Source of the DNA: Flavobacteriales bacterium
Lineage (GTDB): Bacteria > Bacteroidota > Bacteroidia > Flavobacteriales > JADGDT01
Assembly: GCA_023145275.1 (NCBI GenBank)
Contig: JAGLEB010000023.1
Span: 1-15,907 of the forward strand
Direction of reading: 5' to 3'
DNA: 15,907 nt
The notes beneath the pieces are model-generated. The model saw only the letters and a program-made list of their open reading frames with translations. It had not been told where the DNA came from and did no database searches. This document shows, in pieces, positions 1 through 7,806 of this stretch (position 1 is the first letter of the stretch; the number at the start of each line of letters is the position of its first letter). Made by a program: the position numbers and the translations under genes.

Positions 1-877
1 CGAAAATTGAAAATATAATTCCAACTCCTGCAATTACCATTGGTAAAAGAATTGGAGAAAGACCTCCAAAATTATCTACAGCTATAATCTCTGTTCCTAA
101 AACCATAGTTGCAAGAATTGTTGCAACATAAGAACCAAATAAATCGGCACCCATACCAGCAACATCACCTACGTTATCTCCAACATTATCGGCAATAGTA
201 GCAGGGTTACGAATATCATCTTCGGGAATACCTGCTTCAACTTTACCAACAAGATCGGCACCTACATCGGCTGCTTTAGTATAAATACCTCCACCAACAC
301 GAGCAAATAAAGCAATAGACTCAGCTCCAAGAGAGAAACCAGTTAACACTTCAATTGCAGTAAGCAATCCTTGTCTATCAATTTCACCTCCAGTAGAAAC
401 TGCATACATGTGGTAAAACACAATAAATAAACCTCCAAGACCAAATACTGCTAATCCAGCAACACCTAATCCCATTACAGTACCTCCTGTAAAAGAAACT
501 TTAAGAGCTTTTTGTAAACTTGTACGAGCAGCTTGTGTAGTACGAACGTTTGCTTTTGTAGCAACATTCATTCCTAAGTACCCTGCAAAAGCAGACAATA
601 CAGCTCCTATTAAGAAAGAAACAGCTATTAACCAAGACGAATGCTCAACTAATGTTCCTGACCATCCAAGTAATAATGCAGTAATTACAGCAAAATACCC
701 TAAAACTTTCCATTCTGCTTTTAAAAATGACATAGCACCTTCAGCAATATATGTTGCCAACTCTACCATCTTCTCATCTCCCGCTTCTTGCTTTGATACC
801 CATGCAGACTTAATAGCCATTACAAGTAGTCCAACCACCCCAAATACAGGGATAAGATAAAGTACATACGATTCCAT
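1..877 (-). CDS. hppA: Membrane-bound ion-translocating pyrophosphatase HppA (partial, N-terminal 292 residues)
   Basis: HppA hydrolyses cytoplasmic pyrophosphate and pumps Na+ and/or H+ across the inner membrane. I translated the minus strand from the ATG at 877-875. The frame stays open to the left edge, so the C-terminal part, including the determinants of K+ dependence, is outside the window. The N-terminus (MESYVLYLIPVFGVVGLL) is a membrane helix. The family signature DVGADLVGKVE lies at residues 204-214, followed by EDDxRNPATIADNVGDNVGDVAGMGADLFGS, with the metal/pyrophosphate-binding Asp residues intact. The gate region reads D245-L-F-G248-S-Y-V-A252: the Glu found at the position of G248 in Na+-pumps (Thermotoga type) and the Glu four residues later in plant H+-pumps are both absent. 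Ion specificity therefore cannot be assigned. The gene is divergent from the S46 peptidase. Family identity is certain; the ion is not. Confidence 0.97.
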   Translation of the reverse strand, partial: MESYVLYLIPVFGVVGLLVMAIKSAWVSKQEAGDEKMVELATYIAEGAMSFLKAEWKVLGYFAVITALLLGWSGTLVEHSSWLIAVSFLIGAVLSAFAGYLGMNVATKANVRTTQAARTSLQKALKVSFTGGTVMGLGVAGLAVFGLGGLFIVFYHMYAVSTGGEIDRQGLLTAIEVLTGFSLGAESIALFARVGGGIYTKAADVGADLVGKVEAGIPEDDIRNPATIADNVGDNVGDVAGMGADLFGSYVATILATMVLGTEIIAVDNFGGLSPILLPMVIAGVGIIFSIF

Positions 878-923
878 ACCTAAATTACTTAATTTTTATT
901 ATTTACATTTTTATTCAAGGGCA

Positions 924-931
924 CAAAAGTA
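924..931 (-). promoter_or_regulatory. Candidate -7 element (TAnnTTTG) for hppA
   Basis: On the minus strand this reads TACTTTTG, an exact match to the Bacteroidota -7 consensus TAnnTTTG, 46 nt upstream of the hppA ATG. I see no convincing TTTG at the expected -33 distance, so support rests on one element and its position. Confidence 0.4.
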
Positions 932-1202
932 AAAAAAAACATCAGTCTCACACCCTTTTTTATCTTAAATTTATACTAAATAATACTTATTTAAATATCT
1001 ATTATTCTTTTGTCAACAAGTTGATGAACAGCAGTTATACAGTTTAGACATTTATCTATGTACATTTATCAATTATAGAAGCTTATTCAGCTATAATAAA
1101 CAATGGAAGAAGTTAGCATAAGCAACACCTTGTATCAAAAGCATAAATAATAAACTCAGGCATATACTCACTCCATTAAAACTTAAAAGGTGACACATTG
1201 TT

Positions 1203-1210
1203 TAACTTTG
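1203..1210 (+). promoter_or_regulatory. Candidate -7 element (TAnnTTTG) for the S46 peptidase gene
   Basis: TAACTTTG is an exact match to the Bacteroidota -7 consensus TAnnTTTG, 78 nt upstream of the ATG at 1289. No good -33 TTTG is visible. A weaker variant, TTTCTTTG, lies closer at 1255-1262. Either could be used. Confidence 0.3.
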
Positions 1211-1288
1211 ATTAAAATCACATTTCAATAATCATATATCATAGATATTTTCCGTTTCTTTGTTAGACTAAAAAAATAATACTGAATT

Positions 1289-3442
1289 ATGAAAAAATTT
1301 ATAAGCTTAGTAATAGCTATTACAATGCTTTTACCCTTAGGCGTAAAAGCGGATGAAGGTATGTGGTTGCCTATGTTTATCAAGCGTTTAAACTACGTTG
1401 ACATGCAAAAAGAGGGGTTAAAGTTAACTCCCGAAGAGATCTACAGCATAAATAATGCTAGTTTAAAAGATGCAATTGTGAACTTTGGTGGTTTTTGTAC
1501 TGGAGAAGTAATATCAGACCAAGGACTAATACTTACAAACCACCACTGTGGATACGGTGCAATTGCCGAATTCTCGAACGAGGAACACGACTATTTAACT
1601 GATGGGTTTTGGGCCTTCGACAAATCACAAGAGTTAAAACCTAAAAGTCTATTTGTTTCGTTCTTGGTGAAAATGGAAGATGTTACTGACCAAATACAGG
1701 AGCAGTTATCGCCAAACATGAACGAAGAGGAAAGAGCTGCTAAGGTTAAAGAGTTGAAAGCGTCAATAGCTAAGCAAAAAACTGAAGGGACTAGTTACAG
1801 AGGAGTAATAAAAGACTTCTACAAAGGAAATGAATTCTATTTATTTATCTACAACGACTACACTGACGTTAGATTAGTGGGAGCTCCACCTTCATCAATC
1901 GGAAAATATGGTGGAGATACTGACAACTGGATGTGGCCACGTCATACAGGTGATTTTTCAATGTTTAGAGTTTACGCTGATGCAGATGGTAACCCTTCTG
2001 AATATTCTGAAAACAACGTCCCTCTTAAACCAAAACACCACTTATCGATAAATCTTAACGATAAAAAAGAAGGTGACTTTGCTATGATTATGGGATATCC
2101 TGGAAGCACTGAAAGATACTTGCCTTCGTGGGGTGTTCAGCAAGCTATAGATGTTGAGTATCCAGCTGTTGTAAAAATATTGGATGCAAAATTATCTATC
2201 ATGAGAGAATACATGAGTACTTCTGATAAAGTACGTATTGACTATGCTACTAGTTATGCTCGTTTTGCCAATTACTGGAAAAATAGGATTGGAATGATTC
2301 AAGCTCTAAAAAAATTAAATACTGTTGATAAGAAAAAGTCAATTGAAAAAGACTTTGAGGCATGGGTTAATGCAGACGGTGAAAGAAAATCTAAATACGG
2401 TCAAACTCTAACTCTTTTCGAAGAATTCTTTTCTAAAACAGACGACTATACAAAATCGTATATGACCCTAAATTTAGGAGTTATCAGAGGTAGTGATGTT
2501 TCAGGGTTTGTATTGAGAATGAAAAGCATGTTGATTAAATACTCTGAAGCAGACGATTCAAAAAGAGCAGAACTTAAGGCACATATTGAAGAGAAGTCTT
2601 CTAATTTCTACGAAAAACATCAAATGCAGATGGAAAGAGAGATAATGACAGCACAGCTGAACATTTATGCTTCAGATGCTTCTAGTGATTATCAACCTGA
2701 ATTTTTCAAGGAGCAAGCAAAAGATAATAATGGAGATTTCAAGAAGGATGTTGATAATATGTTCGATAAATCTATCTATACAAATCAGGAAAAACTTGCA
2801 AAGTTCTTGAAAAAACCAAAGATGAAGTATATTGAAAAAGACGAATTAGGAATACTTATTTCAGGGCTTTCAGATTATGCAAAGGAAATTAAAGCTCAGG
2901 TAAAGCCTTTGAGTTATAATGAAGTTGAAGCGTACAGACAATTTGTTGCGGCATTAAGAGAAATGAATCCTGATAAAGCTTATGCTCCCGATGCTAACTT
3001 TACAATGCGTCTTACATATGGACAAATTCTTCCATATCAAGCGCGTGATGCAGTAAAATACAAGTTCACAACAACTATAGAAGGTGTTATGCAAAAGATG
3101 GACAATTCTAATCCAGAATTTGTTGTTCCTGAAAAACTCGTAGAATTGTACAATGATAAAGACTACGGGCAATATGCAAATAGCAAAGGCGAATTGGTAG
3201 TTGGTTTCTTATCGAACAACGATATAACAGGGGGCAACTCTGGATCGCCAGTAATTGATGGAAATGGAAACCTTATAGGAACAGCATTCGATGGCAACTG
3301 GGAAGCTATGAGTGGAGATATCGAATTCGAAGAAAACTTACAACGCACAATATCTGTAGATATTCGTTACACTCTATTCATAGTAGAAAAATTTGCTGGA
3401 GCAAAGAATCTTATCGATGAAATGACTATCATTAAGGACTAG
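1289..3442 (+). CDS. S46 family serine dipeptidyl-peptidase, DPP7 type, exported
   Basis: Peptidases of family S46 (DPP7/DPP11) remove dipeptides from the N-terminus of peptides in the periplasm of Bacteroidota. A signal peptide covers residues 1-21 (cleavage after VKA), and the mature protein begins DEGMWLP, typical of the family. The chymotrypsin-like triad is visible: His in TNHHC (residues 85-86), Asp222 in HTGDFSMFR, and Ser651 in GGNSGSP. The helical domain between Asp and Ser is present, and the 717-residue length is normal. The residue that sets P1 specificity (Gly673 in DPP7, Arg673 in DPP11 of Porphyromonas) aligns with the Gly in FDGNWE (residue 669), which predicts hydrophobic rather than acidic P1 residues. 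The ATG is followed directly by the signal peptide. A hairpin terminator follows. Context with an amino acid symporter fits peptide use. Confidence 0.95.
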   Translation: MKKFISLVIAITMLLPLGVKADEGMWLPMFIKRLNYVDMQKEGLKLTPEEIYSINNASLKDAIVNFGGFCTGEVISDQGLILTNHHCGYGAIAEFSNEEHDYLTDGFWAFDKSQELKPKSLFVSFLVKMEDVTDQIQEQLSPNMNEEERAAKVKELKASIAKQKTEGTSYRGVIKDFYKGNEFYLFIYNDYTDVRLVGAPPSSIGKYGGDTDNWMWPRHTGDFSMFRVYADADGNPSEYSENNVPLKPKHHLSINLNDKKEGDFAMIMGYPGSTERYLPSWGVQQAIDVEYPAVVKILDAKLSIMREYMSTSDKVRIDYATSYARFANYWKNRIGMIQALKKLNTVDKKKSIEKDFEAWVNADGERKSKYGQTLTLFEEFFSKTDDYTKSYMTLNLGVIRGSDVSGFVLRMKSMLIKYSEADDSKRAELKAHIEEKSSNFYEKHQMQMEREIMTAQLNIYASDASSDYQPEFFKEQAKDNNGDFKKDVDNMFDKSIYTNQEKLAKFLKKPKMKYIEKDELGILISGLSDYAKEIKAQVKPLSYNEVEAYRQFVAALREMNPDKAYAPDANFTMRLTYGQILPYQARDAVKYKFTTTIEGVMQKMDNSNPEFVVPEKLVELYNDKDYGQYANSKGELVVGFLSNNDITGGNSGSPVIDGNGNLIGTAFDGNWEAMSGDIEFEENLQRTISVDIRYTLFIVEKFAGAKNLIDEMTIIKD

Positions 3443-3464
3443 CTTTAGACTTTAGACTTTAGAC
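3443..3464 (+). repeat. Heptamer tandem repeat (CTTTAGA)x3
   Basis: Three perfect copies of CTTTAGA plus one C start immediately after the peptidase stop codon and end just before the terminator hairpin. The repeat is not part of the hairpin. It is a simple intergenic tandem repeat and I assign no function. Confidence 0.85.
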
Positions 3465-3471
3465 AAAAATA

Positions 3472-3516
3472 AAAACCACGAACTCAATTATATTGAATTC
3501 GTGGTTTTATTTTTTC
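3472..3516 (+). terminator. Rho-independent terminator after the S46 peptidase gene
   Basis: A 17-bp stem (3472-3488 with 3492-3508, one C/A mismatch, loop TAT) is followed by a T-rich run to 3516. The left arm is preceded by A-rich sequence, so it could also work in reverse. It separates the peptidase gene from the symporter gene, which probably has its own promoter. Confidence 0.85.
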
Positions 3517-3573
3517 ATGACGGTATAAAAAATATTTTAACTATATTCATGCTACAAAATTTTACATGAAATT

Positions 3574-5019
3574 ATGGAAACAATATCATCAATAATCGAC
3601 TTTATATCAAACGCTCTTTGGTCTTACATTCTCGTATACACATTAATACCTGTTGGTTTATACTTCACTTATAAACTTAGATTTGCACAATTTACTCATA
3701 TAAAACATATGTTTAAATTGATTACCGAAGGAGTTGTAAGTAGCGATAAAGACGCAGAACATGTATCTTCATTTGGAGCCTTCACAATATCGTCGGCTTC
3801 GCGTGTAGGAACTGGAAATCTTGCAGGTGTAGCTATTGCGATATTTATGGGGGGAGCTGGAGCAGTTTTTTGGATGTGGATTCTCGCCTTAATCGGTGCA
3901 GCATCAAGTATGATAGAAAACACACTTGCCCAAGTTTATAAAAAAAAGAATGACGATGGCACCTACCGTGGTGGTCCAGCATATTACATGAAACAAGGGC
4001 TTGGACTAGGGTGGATGGGAACAACATTTTCCATACTTATTACGGTTAGTTTTGGGCTTATTTTTAATTCTGTTCAAGCAAACACAATAGCTAGTGCATT
4101 TAGTGGTGCCTTTGAAGTTGAGCCAATATTTATTGGAATAACAATATCAGTATTAACAGCTTTTATTATTTTCGGAGGGTTAAAACGCATTGTTTCCTTC
4201 ACCCAGGTAATATTCCCAGCAATGGCAGGAATCTACCTTTTAGTTGCATTTTCAGTTATTATTTTTAATATCACTGAACTTCCTTCAGTTTTCTCGCATA
4301 TTTTCACCGAAGCTTTCGGTATTGAGCAGGCTACTACAGGCGCATTTGCGTTTATGGTAATGCAGGGTATAAAAAGAGGTCTTTTCTCTAATGAAGCTGG
4401 TATGGGATCTACTCCAAACGCAGGTGCTACCGCCGAAGTTTCGCACCCAGTAAAGCAGGGGTTCATACAAACCTTAGGTGTTTTCGTAGATACTTTACTA
4501 ATTTCTACAGCAACAGCTTTCGTAATATTGATAACAGATGTTCATAATACTACCGAAGGGTTAAATGGAATACAACTTACTCAAATTGCTATGAATAACA
4601 CTTTAGGAGATAGTGGATCAATTTTCATTGCATTTATTGTTCTACTATTCTCTTTTAGCTCTATCATTGGCAACTACTACTATGGAGAATCGAATATAGA
4701 GTATATGACCGACTCGAAACTTGCTGTAAACATGTTTCGTGCTGGAGTAATTTTCATGGTTTTGTTCGGCACTATTGCTTCATTAGATTTAGTTTGGAAT
4801 CTAGCGGATATCTTTATGGGACTTATGGCCATTCTAAATATTGTAGCTTTGTTAATGCTGAGAAAAATTGCATTTAAAGTATATAATGACTACACCACTC
4901 AATTGAAAGCAGGAAAAAATCCTATTTTCAATAAAAAATCAATTAAAGAATTAGGTGATGTAGAAAGTTGGGATGATGAGCATGTTCGTATACATGAACA
5001 AGCAAATGCAAATGATTAA
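3574..5019 (+). CDS. Sodium:alanine/glycine symporter, AGCS family (TC 2.A.25)
   Basis: Members of this family import alanine or glycine (sometimes other small amino acids) with Na+ (or H+) across the inner membrane. The 481-residue protein has about ten or more hydrophobic helices, no cleaved signal, and the family signature at residues 66-100: SSFGAF, RVGTGNLAGVA and GGAGAVFWMW. Further family motifs are YRGGPAYYM near residue 131 and GIKRGLFSNEAGMGSTPNA in the middle. The soluble C-terminal tail of about 45 residues is charged. Length is normal. The substrate cannot be settled by sequence alone. The gene follows the S46 peptidase on the same strand, but a terminator lies between them. The functional link, uptake of amino acids released from peptides, is inference. 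Confidence 0.95.
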   Translation: METISSIIDFISNALWSYILVYTLIPVGLYFTYKLRFAQFTHIKHMFKLITEGVVSSDKDAEHVSSFGAFTISSASRVGTGNLAGVAIAIFMGGAGAVFWMWILALIGAASSMIENTLAQVYKKKNDDGTYRGGPAYYMKQGLGLGWMGTTFSILITVSFGLIFNSVQANTIASAFSGAFEVEPIFIGITISVLTAFIIFGGLKRIVSFTQVIFPAMAGIYLLVAFSVIIFNITELPSVFSHIFTEAFGIEQATTGAFAFMVMQGIKRGLFSNEAGMGSTPNAGATAEVSHPVKQGFIQTLGVFVDTLLISTATAFVILITDVHNTTEGLNGIQLTQIAMNNTLGDSGSIFIAFIVLLFSFSSIIGNYYYGESNIEYMTDSKLAVNMFRAGVIFMVLFGTIASLDLVWNLADIFMGLMAILNIVALLMLRKIAFKVYNDYTTQLKAGKNPIFNKKSIKELGDVESWDDEHVRIHEQANAND

Positions 5020-5138
5020 TCTTTTATCAATAAAAACATATTAAACTGATAAAAATTAGCTTAATTTACGGATATAGTCATCATTTTTCAATATCAAAGC
5101 ACGTATTTTTATCCAACAGTTAAATTAATCAAAATATT

Positions 5139-5600
5139 ATGAAAAAATCACTATTCTTATTTATGCTAGCCCTAGGGTTTTCCTTCAGTTTACAGGCTCA
5201 AAATTCTAAAAATGAAATTTTAGTTTCTGAGGTTGCAATAGAAAATATCACTGCAAAATTAACTGAAGATAACGGAAAGAAACTTTTTCAAATCACAGTA
5301 AAAGATGAAGACCATAGTTGCGTTGTCGATTACTGCGGTATTTATTATAGTGAGAAAGACAAAGACTACTCGAAGAACATTGAGACTCTATCAAATAACT
5401 TGAAAGATATTTACAAAACGCTTGGTGATGTTGAAAAATGTGCAGTTCTAAAATGGGAAGGTAAAGATATCAAATTTACAGTTTATGGTATAGCTCCAGA
5501 TGTTGCATATATTTGTGTAGATGGACACGGGCATGGCACAATATCAAAAGAAGGAGTGAAAATGCTTTACTCATGGATGGACTCTCTAGAGCACAAATAA
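5139..5600 (+). CDS. Small exported four-cysteine protein, function unknown
   Basis: I do not recognise a family. The 153-residue product starts with a clear signal peptide (residues 1-20, cleavage after LQA before QNSKNE), so it is exported. The mature part has four Cys (61, 66, 101, 126), which in the periplasm could form two disulfides or a metal site. A C-terminal HGHGT motif at residues 130-134 adds two His. Charged segments at about 67-100 look helical (DYSKNIETLSNNLKDIY). There is no sorting domain, lipobox or membrane helix after the signal. It stands alone on the plus strand, 119 nt after the symporter gene, and ends at a strong terminator. Coding status is supported by the signal peptide, the normal ATG and the terminator. 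Confidence 0.8.
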   Translation: MKKSLFLFMLALGFSFSLQAQNSKNEILVSEVAIENITAKLTEDNGKKLFQITVKDEDHSCVVDYCGIYYSEKDKDYSKNIETLSNNLKDIYKTLGDVEKCAVLKWEGKDIKFTVYGIAPDVAYICVDGHGHGTISKEGVKMLYSWMDSLEHK

Positions 5601-5651
5601 TAAACTTTGATGTACAATCTAAAATCCGCAAATGGAATTAAGATATAAATT

Positions 5652-5687
5652 AAAAAGGCTGTTTCATAAACGAAACAGCCTTTTTTT
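5652..5687 (+). terminator. Strong bidirectional rho-independent terminator
   Basis: A perfect 9-bp stem, GGCTGTTTC (5657-5665) with GAAACAGCC (5672-5680), has a 6-nt loop. Five A residues lie on the left and seven T residues on the right, so it can terminate the plus-strand small exported gene and also the converging CBS-domain gene (stop at 5810). Confidence 0.93.
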
Positions 5688-5809
5688 ATAATGTATAAAT
5701 AATCTTATGTGTTATCCAAATACACATTGAAACGACCATTAATATTTTTGCATATTTTATTCTACTTCTTTATAAAAATAGGGTCTATGTCAATATCTAG
5801 TTGTTAATA

Positions 5810-6280
5810 CTATTTATAAATATGAACTCCAAATGGATTTTTTATATGTTCACGAAGCATGTTAGCTTCAGACTCACGTGCCATAACCACACCTTTAAGT
5901 ACATCGCCAATAGATATTACCCCTACAATAGCATCGCCATCTAAAATAGGAATATGTCTAATTTTATTAACTGTCATCACAATCATTAGATCAGTAGCTG
6001 ATTGATTTGGTTTTCCAACAAATAATTTATCCGATGGAGTCATTCTTTCTTTTATTTTTGTGGCTGTAGTAATCATTGAAGCTTCAGTTTTATAGCACTT
6101 ATATAGAATATCTCGCTCAGTGATAATTCCAACAAGTTGCTCATCATCATTAGTTACTAATAATGAACCAATTCTGAATTCGTGCATCTTTTTAACGGCG
6201 TTAAACATTACTTCATTTTCATTAATTGTGAAAACTACTTTACCCTTTTCTTCTAAAATTTCTGATACTAAGGTCTTCAT
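5810..6280 (-). CDS. Two-CBS-domain protein
   Basis: This is a 156-residue cytoplasmic protein made of a tandem CBS pair (Bateman module) and little else. CBS1 spans about residues 8-61 and ends in GIITERDIL. CBS2 spans about 78-133 and ends in GVISIGDVLK. The (S/T/I)xxD ends of each repeat are typical of sites that bind adenine nucleotides. No enzymatic or transport domain is attached, so it probably senses nucleotide or energy state for an unknown partner. It is monocistronic: a converging plus-strand gene lies on its 3' side and the M14 gene starts a separate unit upstream. A near-consensus -7 (TAATTTTA, 6305-6312 minus) with TTGTTG upstream could be its promoter, but this is weak. Confidence 0.93.
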   Translation of the reverse strand: MKTLVSEILEEKGKVVFTINENEVMFNAVKKMHEFRIGSLLVTNDDEQLVGIITERDILYKCYKTEASMITTATKIKERMTPSDKLFVGKPNQSATDLMIVMTVNKIRHIPILDGDAIVGVISIGDVLKGVVMARESEANMLREHIKNPFGVHIYK

Positions 6281-6419
6281 ATGTTGTCTAATATTTTTGG
6301 TTATTAAAATTATCGAGTTAACATCAACAATATAAGAAAGATATATAGTTTTTTATATGTTTTTTAATAGTAATTGCTTTTTTAAAGACATTCTAAATAC
6401 AAGCTAAAAATATATCCAA

Positions 6420-7625
6420 TTAATTAATCAACAGCCTACCTAACATAGTGATTTCTTCAGAGGAGTACTTCACCATATATAGTCCCTTAGGCAAGTTTGA
6501 TGCTCTAAATTCAATAACAGAACCAGATTTACTTGTTTGAGAAATTGGTATATCAATTATTCTTCCACCTGTCGAAATTAACTGAATTCTATACTCAACA
6601 TCTCGATAGGTGTGCGCACTTATATGAATACTACTAGACTGCGATGCAGGATTAGGGTAAATATTTAATGAGCTACTAATAGCCGGTGAATAATCTAAAC
6701 CTAGCATCTCTAATTCAAAATAATCAGCAATTCCACTCAAAAGAGCAAAGGCAGTTTTTTCGTAATCTCCAGCACTAGAGCAATTCATATCTTCGTATGT
6801 AAGAGCCATAACCTCATCAGAATATTTTCTCCAAAACCAACTTTCGGGATACCTCGTTGGAGTGCCATTAGACCAACTAACGTAGTAATCCCAATCCTCA
6901 ATTCCTTCTTCGAAATAATTTTGGATAGATTTAATGAACCTCTTTTCGTCGGAAGTATAACTGTAACTTGTACCATTCTCATGGTGATAAACAAAATATC
7001 GTTTACAAGCGTAGGCCGAATGCATGTTTAGCATCACATCAATAGGAAGATCTGACTCCATCTTTTCAGTAAAAAAGCTTTTTAGAGCTTCCACTTCTGC
7101 TTCTGGCATCGCAGTACCCCAATTACTTTCGATATCAACACCATTTGCATTCTCACGAGCCTTGTGTAGCTCCACTCCATCAGGATTAATCATTGGGATT
7201 ACCGAGAACACGACCTTACTTAACAACCTTTGAGCAAGAACAGTTTCGGACAATAAAATATTTATCATTTCATTTGTAGCATACCACCCTTGAACTTCAT
7301 TAGGGTGTGTTCTGGCATGAATACTTACTCTAAATTCCTCTTCTACTATACTTTCATCTTTAATATTTAGCACGTACAGTTTCCTACCCAATTCAGAATA
7401 ACCAATAAAAGAAGTGTCGACTAAAGCATGTTGCTCCCAAATACCCAAATCTGTTTCTAGATCGGAATATCCATAACCCCAATTAGTAGTGCTAACAATT
7501 GATTTTTTTTGCTCTTCGCTTAGCAAGTTAAAACCACATTTATCTGCATCTAGATTTTGAGATTGAATATTAATATTGAAGCCAAGCGAAATGACTAAAA
7601 AGAGGGTTGAGTAAATATTTTTCAC
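6420..7625 (-). CDS. Secreted M14 zinc carboxypeptidase-like protein with T9SS sorting domain
   Basis: This is a predicted extracellular metallopeptidase. Translation starts at GTG (7625-7623); no in-frame ATG lies nearby upstream, and the GTG directly precedes a signal peptide (MKNIYSTLFLVISLGFNINIQ). The M14 zinc ligands are visible: H107 and E110 in HPNE and H202 in NMHS. NPDG is at 147-150, and the catalytic Glu is E278 in LTYED. The motif that normally reads GVDxNRNW is GVDIESNWG (162-170), so the Asn-Arg pair that binds the substrate carboxylate is replaced by E166-S167. The last 80 residues, from NIYPNPASQ to GRLLIN, form a type A T9SS C-terminal sorting domain, cleaved after outer-membrane passage. 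True carboxypeptidase activity is therefore uncertain. Confidence 0.93.
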   Translation of the reverse strand: MKNIYSTLFLVISLGFNINIQSQNLDADKCGFNLLSEEQKKSIVSTTNWGYGYSDLETDLGIWEQHALVDTSFIGYSELGRKLYVLNIKDESIVEEEFRVSIHARTHPNEVQGWYATNEMINILLSETVLAQRLLSKVVFSVIPMINPDGVELHKARENANGVDIESNWGTAMPEAEVEALKSFFTEKMESDLPIDVMLNMHSAYACKRYFVYHHENGTSYSYTSDEKRFIKSIQNYFEEGIEDWDYYVSWSNGTPTRYPESWFWRKYSDEVMALTYEDMNCSSAGDYEKTAFALLSGIADYFELEMLGLDYSPAISSSLNIYPNPASQSSSIHISAHTYRDVEYRIQLISTGGRIIDIPISQTSKSGSVIEFRASNLPKGLYMVKYSSEEITMLGRLLIN

Positions 7626-7673
7626 GCTGTGGATTTTTATTAAATATATAATATTTTGAATATATATGGCATT

Positions 7674-7711
7674 AAAAAACCGTCTAAAACTATAAAAGTT
7701 TTAGACGGTTT
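7674..7711 (-). terminator. Rho-independent terminator at the end of the complex I-like operon
   Basis: On the minus strand a perfect 14-bp stem (7711-7698 with 7690-7677, 7-nt loop) runs into a T-tract at 7679-7674. It lies about 100 nt after the stop of the NuoI-GltD fusion and just upstream of the M14 gene, so it separates the two transcription units. Confidence 0.92.
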
Positions 7712-7754
7712 AGGTATATTTAATCTACTTAACTAAAGTATATTCTATTCAACC

Positions 7755-7792
7755 GATGACTTATACTTCGACTACACTCAGCAACCGTCATC
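7755..7792. repeat. Possible dispersed stem-loop repeat containing CTTCGACTACACTCAGC
   Basis: CTTCGACTACACTCAGC (7766-7782) resembles a short dispersed intergenic sequence, consensus near CTTCGACTNCGCTCAG, that I recall from many Bacteroidota and some other genomes. Here it is flanked by the inverted arms GATGAC (7755-7760) and GTCATC (7787-7792). It lies between the last operon gene and the terminator. The match is from memory and copy number in this genome is unknown. Confidence 0.35.
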
Positions 7793-7806
7793 TGATGAAT
7801 GTATAT

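Larger units (their letters stand above)
878..1288. other. Divergent intergenic region between hppA and the S46 peptidase gene
   Basis: This 411-nt AT-rich gap separates two divergently transcribed genes. It holds a candidate hppA promoter element (924-931, minus) and a candidate peptidase promoter element (1203-1210, plus). I see no RNA gene, no open frame with coding character, no strong hairpin and no obvious riboswitch. Confidence 0.6.

Noticed and set aside
2954..3348. Minus-strand open frames inside the S46 peptidase gene
   Set aside because: They lie fully antisense to a gene with a complete catalytic triad and have no family features.
5022..5054. Terminator after the AGCS symporter gene (TTTTATCA ... 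TGATAAAA)
   Set aside because: The stem is only 8 A/T-rich pairs with a 17-nt loop and no T-tract follows. Too weak to call.
6120..6335. Plus-strand open frame overlapping the CBS-domain gene
   Set aside because: It is the antisense shadow of the CBS1 coding region and has no recognisable features.
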